A stretch of DNA of 5,533 bases from the NCBI GenBank assembly GCA_002452555.1, contig DKER01000088.1:1-5533 (forward strand), written 5' to 3'. Shown piece after piece: positions 1-4,864 of this stretch (position 1 is the first letter of the stretch; every line of letters starts with the position of its first letter). The notes beneath the pieces were generated by a model, which ran no database searches, was not told the origin of the DNA, and saw only the letters and a list, made by a program, of their open reading frames with translations. The stretch is from Fidelibacterota bacterium UBA6817 (lineage in GTDB: Bacteria; Fidelibacterota; Fidelibacteria; Fidelibacterales; Fidelibacteraceae). The position numbers and the translations under genes are program-made.

Positions 1-63
1 CAGCAGAACCGATGTGTCCAAACCGCCGCTATAGGCAAGAATTACCTTTGCTTTCTCACTCAT
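1..63 (-). CDS. argG: Argininosuccinate synthase, N-terminal 21 codons (cut by window edge)
   Basis: The minus-strand reading from the ATG at 63-61 gives MSEKAKVILAYSGGLDTSVL and runs off the left edge. The AYSGGLDTS segment is the N-terminal ATP-pyrophosphatase (P-loop-like) motif of argininosuccinate synthase. This cytoplasmic enzyme joins citrulline and aspartate with ATP to form argininosuccinate, the penultimate step of arginine synthesis. A clear Shine-Dalgarno sequence (AGAAAGGTGG, minus strand, 77-68) precedes the ATG with ordinary spacing. The gene lies 50 bp downstream of argR on the same strand with no terminator between them, so the two are probably cotranscribed and repressed by ArgR. 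Only the start is visible; the motif makes the family call firm, but nothing can be said about the rest of the protein. Confidence 0.93.
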   Translation of the reverse strand, partial: MSEKAKVILAYSGGLDTSVLL

Positions 64-67
64 CAAA

Positions 68-77
68 CCACCTTTCT
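68..77 (-). promoter_or_regulatory. Ribosome binding site of argG
   Basis: AGAAAGGTGG on the minus strand ends 4 nt before the argG ATG. It is close to the canonical AGAAAGGAGG and fixes the argG start. Confidence 0.75.
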
Positions 78-113
78 GTTTCGGGAATATTAATCAGAGC
101 GGGAAGCAGACTT

Positions 114-587
114 TCAGATCCGTTCCCTTAATCGCGGAATACGTTCCAGCAAAGAATGTATAAATTCTTCACGCGATGTATTTTCATTCAGAATAATCAG
201 AACTGTATCATCTCCGGCCACCGTACCGGTAACCTCTTCCAGATTCAGTTTGTCCAGCATGAGTCCCACGGTCGGTGCAAAGGAGGGCATAGTCTTTAAA
301 ACACCCAGATTTCCGGAAAAGCGGATGTCAAGAATGCTTTCAACCGGAAAATCTTCGGTATATAACGATTCGGCTTTCCCCGGCATTTGATCAGGCAGTG
401 TATAGATATATCCCGTGCCGGGATGGGAAATTCTGCTGACCCTTAATGTGCTCAAATCCCTGGACAGCGTCGCCTGGGTAACATGGATCCCTTTCTCATG
501 CAATAACTCCAGCAACTGTTCCTGCTGTTTAATCTTATGCGTGAGCAGCAGCTCCCGTATGATATGTAGTCTGTTGTATTTTTTCAT
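114..587 (-). CDS. argR: Arginine repressor ArgR
   Basis: This is a 157-residue protein, the usual ArgR length. ArgR is an arginine-responsive, typically hexameric DNA-binding protein that controls arginine synthesis and catabolism genes. Residues 1-65 form the winged helix-turn-helix domain, with the family recognition-helix segment TQATLSRDL at 37-45 and the wing ending GYIYTLP at 59-65. Residues 80-157 form the C-terminal oligomerisation and arginine-binding domain, with GTVAGDDTV at 121-129; the paired Asp126-Asp127 is the conserved arginine contact. The ATG at 587-585 is preceded only by a weak purine run (AAAAAGAT, minus strand), but the N-terminus aligns with the family. A good promoter lies upstream and overlaps a palindrome resembling an ARG box, suggesting autorepression. 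argG follows 50 bp downstream. The TGA stop falls at the normal family end, so TGA is an ordinary stop in this genome. Confidence 0.96.
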   Translation of the reverse strand: MKKYNRLHIIRELLLTHKIKQQEQLLELLHEKGIHVTQATLSRDLSTLRVSRISHPGTGYIYTLPDQMPGKAESLYTEDFPVESILDIRFSGNLGVLKTMPSFAPTVGLMLDKLNLEEVTGTVAGDDTVLIILNENTSREEFIHSLLERIPRLRERI

Positions 588-616
588 GATCTTTTTGCAA
601 ATATTTCCACTTTTAC

Positions 617-630
617 CGTATAATTATACA
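617..630. promoter_or_regulatory. Candidate ARG box (ArgR operator) overlapping the argR -10
   Basis: CGTATAATTATACA contains the perfect 12-bp palindrome GTATAATTATAC (618-629). Against the ARG box core TGAATwwwwATTCA it matches 7 of the 10 specified positions and has AATT in the centre. It covers the -10 box of the argR promoter, where bound ArgR would block RNA polymerase. The match is imperfect and any AT-rich -10 box could look similar by chance, so this is a candidate only. Confidence 0.4.
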
Positions 631-651
631 TTTAATAAATTAAGATAACAA
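623..651 (-). promoter_or_regulatory. sigma70-type promoter for argR(-argG)
   Basis: On the minus strand, TTGTTA (651-646) is followed by a 17-nt spacer and a perfect TATAAT (628-623). The predicted transcript start is near 615-617, about 30 nt before the argR ATG. Hexamer quality, spacing and placement all agree. Confidence 0.7.
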
Positions 652-705
652 GAGAAAGTTGGAATTTTTCGAAATTTTTATACTTTTTCCCGATAATTAT
701 GAACA

Positions 706-726
706 TTTTATTTTTTTTGTTTTTTT
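706..726 (+). promoter_or_regulatory. T-tract upstream of the ilv promoter (possible UP element or bend)
   Basis: This stretch is almost pure T, broken by one A and one G, and ends just before the TTGACA box at 730. A/T tracts in this position can bind the RNA polymerase alpha C-terminal domain or bend DNA. The flanking stretch 652-705 is AT-rich and I see no gene or clear site in it. Confidence 0.3.
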
Positions 727-729
727 CTA

Positions 730-758
730 TTGACATATTTATTCTGTTTTAATAAACT
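730..758 (+). promoter_or_regulatory. Probable promoter of the ilv leader and ilvDBNC operon
   Basis: A perfect consensus -35 (TTGACA, 730-735) is followed at 17 nt by TAAACT (753-758), which matches 4 of 6 positions of TATAAT. Transcription would begin around 764-768, right at or just before the ATG of the leader ORF. TAATAA at 750-755 is a better AT hexamer but only 14 nt from the -35, too close. The -35 is convincing; the -10 and the exact start are less so. Confidence 0.6.
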
Positions 759-767
759 CAATTCATA

Positions 768-854
768 ATGAAAAAGAAAATAATGCATCAGACACTCCTT
801 CCTATTATACCCTTAACCATCATCCTAATTAAGGACAAGAAGGGGTTGACGTAA
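768..854 (+). CDS. ilv operon leader peptide (28 aa, Leu/Ile-rich, attenuation control)
   Basis: This short ORF runs from ATG 768 to TAA 852-854 and is not homologous by name to anything I recall, but it looks like a regulatory leader peptide. Residues 10-21 read LLPIIPLTIILI: nine of twelve are Leu or Ile, the end products of the operon downstream; no Val codon is present. The basic N-terminus (MKKKIM) precedes this block. Its last codons (837-847) form one strand of a competing RNA hairpin, and an intrinsic terminator follows 23 nt after the stop. A ribosome stalled on the Leu/Ile codons would leave 839-847 free to form an antiterminator; one reaching the stop would cover it and let the terminator form. 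There is no Shine-Dalgarno before ATG 768; the in-frame ATG at 783 is an alternative start that keeps all the regulatory codons. The role is inferred from architecture. Confidence 0.8.
   Translation: MKKKIMHQTLLPIIPLTIILIKDKKGLT
811..834 (+). promoter_or_regulatory. Small inverted repeat within the leader ORF (possible pause hairpin)
   Basis: CCTTAA (811-816) and TTAAGG (829-834) can pair across a 12-nt loop that holds the Ile-Ile-Leu codons. In classic attenuators an early hairpin pauses RNA polymerase until the ribosome catches up. At 6 bp with a large loop this one is weak and may be chance. Confidence 0.3.
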
Positions 855-887
855 TTATTTTTCACATAATTCACAATAAACCCCTTC
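839..887 (+). promoter_or_regulatory. Antiterminator hairpin of the ilv attenuator
   Basis: GAAGGGGTT (839-847), at the end of the leader ORF, is perfectly complementary over 9 bp to AACCCCTTC (879-887), which is also the 5' arm of the terminator. Forming this hairpin therefore excludes the terminator. The 31-nt loop contains a further inverted repeat, AATTAT (853-858) with ATAATT (866-871), which could stack inside it. The leader stop codon lies 5 nt past the first arm, so a ribosome finishing the peptide would cover that arm. Confidence 0.75.
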
Positions 888-908
888 CAAAAGAAGGGGT
901 TTTTTTTT
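878..908 (+). terminator. Intrinsic terminator / attenuator before ilvD
   Basis: AAACCCCTTC (878-887) pairs perfectly with GAAGGGGTTT (893-902) around a CAAAA loop, giving a 10-bp stem with a 4-bp GC core. The 3' arm merges into nine consecutive Ts (900-908). This is a textbook Rho-independent terminator. It lies between the leader ORF and ilvD, facing the ilv operon, with no other plus-strand gene upstream to terminate. That placement marks it as a regulatory attenuator. Confidence 0.9.
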
Positions 909-910
909 GA

Positions 911-917
911 GAAGGGA
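911..917 (+). promoter_or_regulatory. Ribosome binding site of ilvD
   Basis: GAAGGGA ends 7 nt before GTG 925 and decides the ilvD start. It is also a third copy of the GAAGGG element found in the leader ORF (839) and the terminator 3' arm (893), so it can pair with CCCTTC at 882-887. Confidence 0.65.
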
Positions 918-924
918 ATTAACC

Positions 925-2400
925 GTGCACAGTGATGAAATCAAAAAAGGTATAGACCGGGCTCCTCACAGGGCATTGCTCAGGGCTGCCGGCATAAAGA
1001 GTCAGGATTTTAAACGGCCGTTTATTGCCGTGGCCAATTCCTATACGGATATTGTTCCCGGGCATGTTCATCTGAATGATGTGGGAAAAGTGGTAAAGGA
1101 TTCCATATACGAATCCGGTGGACTCCCTTTCGAATTCAATACAATTGCCGTTTGTGACGGGATTGCCATGGGACATATGGGAATGCGTTACAGTCTGTTA
1201 AGCCGTGAACTGATTGCCGATTCCATGGAGACGATGCTGAAAGCTCATTGTTTTGACGGACTTGTATGCATTCCGAATTGCGATAAGATTATTCCCGGCA
1301 TGCTCATGGCTGCCATGCGCGTCAATATCCCTGTTATTTTCATTTCCGGCGGTCCCATGAAAGCGGGAAGAACTGTCGGCAATAAAACCGTTGATCTTAT
1401 ATCGGTCTTTGAAGGTGTGGGTGCCTGTAAAGAAGGAAAAATTTCGGAAGAAGACCTTTATGACATTGAATCCTGTGCCTGTCCCGGATGGGGAAGCTGT
1501 TCCGGTATGTTTACGGCAAATTCCATGAATTGTCTGTGTGAAGCACTGGGAATAGCCTTGCCGGGAAACGGTACCATCCTGGCGGAAGATCCCAAACGGA
1601 CGGCGCTTTACCGTGAAGCAGGCCGGAGGATCATCAATCTGGTACAGGAAAATATTAAACCCCGGGATATCGTTACGCAGGAATCACTGAACAATGCCAT
1701 TGCTCTTGATATGGCCATGGGAGGATCCACAAATACCATTCTTCATACCTTGGCAGTGGCAAACGAAGCAGCCATTTCCTATTCACTGAATGATATTGAT
1801 ATGATGTCCAAAAAGGTCCCCACTCTTTGCAAAGTCTCCCCTTCCAGTGCCTATCATATCGAAGATGTGGACAGAGCCGGAGGTATCAGTGCCATTCTTC
1901 ATGAATTGCTGAAAGAACCCGGATTAATCAACGGATCATGTCTGACCGTAACCGGAAAAACGATTGAGGAAACGACTAAGGATGCCGTTATCACCGATGA
2001 ACAGGTGATCCATCCCCTGGATAAGGCATACAGTTCTGCCGGAGGATTGACGGTTCTCCGGGGAAATCTGGCGCCGGACGGAAGTATCGTGAAACATGCC
2101 GGCGTGTCCGAATCCATGCTCACATTTACGGGAAAAGCCGTCATTTTCAACAGTCAGGAAGAAGCTTCAGAAGGGATTTCCAATGGTGCTGTAAAAGCAG
2201 GCGATGTTGTTGTTATTCGATATGAAGGACCTAAAGGCGGTCCGGGTATGCAGGAAATGCTGGCCCCCACTTCTTTGATTATGGGCCGGGGACTGGGGGA
2301 AAGCGTAGCACTGATAACGGACGGCCGTTTTTCCGGCGGTACCCGGGGAGCCTGTATCGGTCACGTAGCACCGGAAGCAGCTGCCGGGGGTCCCATCTGA
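925..2400 (+). CDS. ilvD: Dihydroxyacid dehydratase, truncated by an in-frame TGA
   Basis: IlvD is a cytoplasmic Fe-S, Mg-dependent enzyme that dehydrates 2,3-dihydroxy acids to the 2-keto acid precursors of Val, Ile and Leu. The start GTG 925 fits the Shine-Dalgarno at 911-917 and the family N-terminus (HSDEIKKGIDRAPHR); the upstream TTG 907 lies in the terminator T-run. Counting from GTG, CDGIAMGH (77-84) carries Mg ligand Asp78. NCDK (118-121) supplies cluster Cys119, Mg ligand Asp120 and the carbamylated Lys121. GSCSGMFTANS (190-200) supplies cluster Cys192, with Glu444 and the catalytic Ser470 (GRFSGG) following. The first-Cys position of [2Fe-2S] types is Gly (VPGHVHL), as in E. coli IlvD. 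The reading ends after GGPI at residue 491, where the family continues with Ala/Gly-Leu-x-x-Asp-Gly-Asp. That continuation is present in frame after the TGA, giving 562 codons in all, the normal length. Confidence 0.93.
   Translation: MHSDEIKKGIDRAPHRALLRAAGIKSQDFKRPFIAVANSYTDIVPGHVHLNDVGKVVKDSIYESGGLPFEFNTIAVCDGIAMGHMGMRYSLLSRELIADSMETMLKAHCFDGLVCIPNCDKIIPGMLMAAMRVNIPVIFISGGPMKAGRTVGNKTVDLISVFEGVGACKEGKISEEDLYDIESCACPGWGSCSGMFTANSMNCLCEALGIALPGNGTILAEDPKRTALYREAGRRIINLVQENIKPRDIVTQESLNNAIALDMAMGGSTNTILHTLAVANEAAISYSLNDIDMMSKKVPTLCKVSPSSAYHIEDVDRAGGISAILHELLKEPGLINGSCLTVTGKTIEETTKDAVITDEQVIHPLDKAYSSAGGLTVLRGNLAPDGSIVKHAGVSESMLTFTGKAVIFNSQEEASEGISNGAVKAGDVVVIRYEGPKGGPGMQEMLAPTSLIMGRGLGESVALITDGRFSGGTRGACIGHVAPEAAAGGPI
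2398..2400 (+). other. Premature in-frame TGA inside ilvD
   Basis: The codon after GGPI is TGA, and family-typical sequence (LLKDGDIIHIDIP) resumes immediately in the same frame. Family members usually have Ala or Gly here, so GGA to TGA is a one-base change. TGA also ends argR and ilvB at their normal family ends, which argues against a genome-wide TGA reassignment. It could be a sequencing or assembly error, a real nonsense mutation, or a readthrough site. Confidence 0.85.
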
Positions 2401-2613
2401 CTTTTGAAAGACGGGGATATAATCCACATTGACATTCCGGCAGGCACTCTCAACGTCAGTCTGAGTCCGGAAGAGCTTGCTGCACGAAAAAGGCTGCTGT
2501 CCCATCCGGAACCGCGCATTAAAACCGGCGCACTGCCGCGATATGCTCAAATGGTAGGTTCAGCCAGCGAAGGAGCCGTTTTGAAACCCATAACTTTTAA
2601 CACATCGAGGTAA
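2401..2613 (+). pseudogene. ilvD: C-terminal 70 codons of ilvD, separated by the in-frame TGA
   Basis: In the same frame as ilvD, this stretch encodes the end of the dihydroxyacid dehydratase C-terminal beta-barrel domain: LLKDGDIIHIDIP, then SPEELAARK, then ALPRYAQMVGSASEGAVLKP before TAA 2611-2613. These are the standard closing motifs of the family. No frameshift or second stop is present, so the sequence has stayed under coding constraint or was disrupted very recently. A TTG at 2404 could in principle restart translation, but no convincing Shine-Dalgarno at good spacing supports an independent protein, and IlvD is not known as a two-subunit enzyme. The GAGG ribosome binding site of ilvB lies in its last codons. 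Confidence 0.85.
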
Positions 2614-2615
2614 AT

Positions 2616-4349
2616 ATGAAAGGGTCTGAAATTGTTATCGATGCATTGAAAAAGGAAGGGGTTGATACTGTTTTCGGCTATCCGGGCGGTGTCATCATAC
2701 CAATATTTGACGTTCTGTTTTCCACGCCTGAAATCCATTTTCTTCTTACACGGCACGAACAGGGAGCTGTCCATGCAGCCGACGGTTATGCACGGTCAAC
2801 AGGCAAAGTGGGGGTTTGCATGGTTACATCCGGCCCCGGAGCCACGAATACCATTACCGGTATTGCTACCGCCAGAATGGATTCCTCTCCGCTTGTGATT
2901 ATCAGCGGTCAGGTTCATACCAACAGTATTGGAACAGACGCATTTCAGGAAACTGATATGGTGGGACTCACCCGCTCTATATGCAAACATAATTATCTGG
3001 TGAAAGATGTTGCCGAACTGCCGAAAACCATCAAGGAAGCTTTTTTTATTGCCCGTACCGGCAGACCCGGACCTGTTTCCATTGATTTACCCGTAAATGT
3101 TCTGAATACGCGGCTGAAAAATTATACATATCCAGAAACCGTCAACCTCCCGGGATATAAGCCTGAGATCAAAGGCAGTCTCATGCAGATTGAAAAACTG
3201 GCCAGTGCTGTTGAACGGTCCCAAAAACCGCTTTTATACACAGGCGGCGGAATTGTGAGTTCGGGAGCGTCGGAAAATTTACTGGAATTGCTGGATAAAA
3301 CCCGAATTCCGGTTGTTGTCACATTAATGGGTCTTGGAAGTGTTCCTTTTAACCACCCCTGTTTCCTCGGCATGCCCGGCATGCACGGTACGATTGCCGC
3401 TAATAAGGCATTAAGCGAATGTGATCTGCTGATCGCTGTAGGCGTCCGATTTGATGACAGGGTAACCGGTCCGCGCCATACATTCGCTCAACAGGCAACA
3501 ATAGCCCATATTGATATTGATGCGGCTGAGATCGGTAAAAACATCCGAGCCGATCTTCCGATCGTCGGGGACGCCAAATTTGTTTTGAGCGAGCTCTGCA
3601 ATCTTGTCAAACCGCGGCTTCGGGATACATGGAATGAAAGAGCTGAATACTGGAAAGAAAAATATCCTCTTAAATATGAGCAATCGGAACACGGGGATAT
3701 TCTTCCCCAATATGTGATTGATGCTTTGAATCAGGTGATTGATCCGGATGCTGTCGTCATAACCGATGTTGGCCAGCATCAGATGTGGACGTCCATGTTC
3801 CATCATTACCGGCATCCCCGGCACTTTTTAAGTTCGGGAGGATTGGGAACCATGGGATTCGGACTGCCTGCCGCTATCGGTGCTGCAATGGGCAATCCGG
3901 ACAAGCAGGTTGTATGCATTACCGGTGACGGGGGACTTCAAATGAACATCCAGGAACTGGCAACGGCAGCCATAAACCGGTTTCCCGTCAAAATCATTGT
4001 TATCAACAATGCCTATCTGGGTATGGTGCGTCAATGGCAGGAACTTTTCTGGGATAAAAAATATTCCCAGGTCTGTCTGAAACGCGGACCGGACTGCCCT
4101 CCGGAATGCCGCGGATTGAATGAAAATTGTCCCCCGGATTATATACCGGATTTTGTAAAAGTCGCTGAGGCCAACAGCGTAAAAGGACTGCGGGCATCAA
4201 AACCCGCAGATGTGATTCCGATCCTGAAAAAAGGGCTTGAAGAACCGGGTCCCGTTCTCATGGAATTTATGGTCAGCCGGGAAGAAAATGTCTTACCTAT
4301 GGTATCTGCAGGGAAACCCCTTACTGATATTATAACAGGAGAAGAATGA
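2616..4349 (+). CDS. ilvB: Acetolactate (acetohydroxyacid) synthase, large catalytic subunit
   Basis: This 577-residue ThDP- and FAD-dependent enzyme condenses two pyruvates to acetolactate, or pyruvate with 2-ketobutyrate to acetohydroxybutyrate, the first common step of the pathway. The N-terminal ThDP (PYR) domain includes FGYPGG (20-25) and RHEQG (46-50) with catalytic Glu48. The central domain includes VRFDDRVTG (277-285). The C-terminal ThDP (PP) domain has the diphosphate/Mg motif GDG (437-439) followed by INN (463-465). ATG 2616 has GAGG at 2607-2610 and lies 2 bp after the ilvD TAA. Its TGA overlaps the ilvN start, implying translational coupling. Oddly, about 20 residues with four cysteines (C487-x6-C494-x3-C498-x6-C505) sit between the KKYSQ and PDFVKVAEA segments, where many homologues have a much shorter link. 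Overall length is within the family range. Confidence 0.96.
   Translation: MKGSEIVIDALKKEGVDTVFGYPGGVIIPIFDVLFSTPEIHFLLTRHEQGAVHAADGYARSTGKVGVCMVTSGPGATNTITGIATARMDSSPLVIISGQVHTNSIGTDAFQETDMVGLTRSICKHNYLVKDVAELPKTIKEAFFIARTGRPGPVSIDLPVNVLNTRLKNYTYPETVNLPGYKPEIKGSLMQIEKLASAVERSQKPLLYTGGGIVSSGASENLLELLDKTRIPVVVTLMGLGSVPFNHPCFLGMPGMHGTIAANKALSECDLLIAVGVRFDDRVTGPRHTFAQQATIAHIDIDAAEIGKNIRADLPIVGDAKFVLSELCNLVKPRLRDTWNERAEYWKEKYPLKYEQSEHGDILPQYVIDALNQVIDPDAVVITDVGQHQMWTSMFHHYRHPRHFLSSGGLGTMGFGLPAAIGAAMGNPDKQVVCITGDGGLQMNIQELATAAINRFPVKIIVINNAYLGMVRQWQELFWDKKYSQVCLKRGPDCPPECRGLNENCPPDYIPDFVKVAEANSVKGLRASKPADVIPILKKGLEEPGPVLMEFMVSREENVLPMVSAGKPLTDIITGEE
4337..4341 (+). promoter_or_regulatory. Ribosome binding site of ilvN
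   Basis: AGGAG inside the last ilvB codons. Spacing is 4 nt to ATG 4346 and 7 nt to ATG 4349, which favours the second ATG. Confidence 0.65.
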
Positions 4350-4864
4350 TGGTGGAAAAACATACAATTATTGTCACGGTAACGAACAGCCCCGGTGTTC
4401 TGGCCCGGATTTCCGGACTCCTGTTTCAACGGGGATATAATATGGAAAGCGTTATCGGCGCCCCTACCGAGAATCCTGATATTTATAAAATTATCCTTGT
4501 TGTTCAGGAATCGGATATCCATATCGAACAAATCGTAAAACAATTAAACAAACTTATTGATACCATACGGGTGGTGGACATTTCACACAAGGATAATTAC
4601 ATCGTTCGGGAATATATCATACTAAAACTCGAAGTTGATCAAAAAAACCGAACGGATCTGCTGAAATTAACCGAGCATTTCAATGCACATGCCATTGATA
4701 TTGCAATGGATCATATCATTCTGGAATTATCCGGCAATCCCCAAAAAATTGACCGTTTCCTTGAGCTTGTGAATCCTTTCGGTATTATTGAATATGTTCG
4801 GAGCGGTGAATTTGCCATGGCTGAATATCAAAAATCAAAAATAGGAGATAAAAATGGCGATTAA
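4346..4864 (+). CDS. ilvN: Acetolactate synthase, small regulatory subunit
   Basis: This 172-residue protein is the regulatory partner of IlvB; in the family it raises catalytic activity and mediates feedback inhibition, classically by valine. Residues 4-77 form an ACT domain (HTIIVTVTNSPGVLARISGL, then RGYNMESV, ending IRVVDIS), with the Asn-Ser-Pro-Gly-Val turn that marks the effector site. Residues about 80-165 form the C-terminal domain (REYIILKLEVD to RSGEFAMAE). AGGAG (4337-4341) lies 4 nt before ATG 4346 and 7 nt before the adjacent ATG 4349, so the second ATG (171 residues) is equally or more likely. Either start overlaps the ilvB stop, as expected for subunits made in step. The TAA lies inside the first codons of ilvC. 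Confidence 0.95.
   Translation: MMVEKHTIIVTVTNSPGVLARISGLLFQRGYNMESVIGAPTENPDIYKIILVVQESDIHIEQIVKQLNKLIDTIRVVDISHKDNYIVREYIILKLEVDQKNRTDLLKLTEHFNAHAIDIAMDHIILELSGNPQKIDRFLELVNPFGIIEYVRSGEFAMAEYQKSKIGDKNGD
4843..4847 (+). promoter_or_regulatory. Ribosome binding site of ilvC
   Basis: AGGAG within the last ilvN codons, 6 nt before ATG 4854. It confirms the ilvC start, which overlaps the ilvN end. Confidence 0.75.

Noticed and set aside
415..648. Plus-strand 77-codon ORF opposite argR
   Set aside because: It is antisense to the well-supported argR, low complexity (Ser/Cys/Leu-rich), and has no ribosome binding site.
662..680. AATTTTT repeats around TTCGAA as an operator
   Set aside because: The symmetry is imperfect and the stretch is low-complexity AT; nothing ties it to either promoter.
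588..906. T-box riboswitch upstream of ilvD
   Set aside because: The region lacks a recognisable T-box sequence (TGGNACCGCG-like) and specifier stem; the Leu/Ile-rich leader ORF with competing hairpins explains the terminator better.
907..924. TTG at 907 as the ilvD start, adding six residues
   Set aside because: It lies in the T-run of the terminator with no Shine-Dalgarno at a usable distance, and the extra residues are not family-like. GTG 925 has a good site 7 nt upstream and the typical IlvD N-terminus.
2398..2440. Selenocysteine insertion at the ilvD TGA
   Set aside because: No convincing SECIS-like hairpin at the right distance downstream is visible by eye, and the position is not catalytic; the family has Ala or Gly there.
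2404..2613. Independent small gene starting at TTG 2404
   Set aside because: Its sequence is plainly the C-terminus of IlvD in the same frame, and it has no well-placed ribosome binding site.
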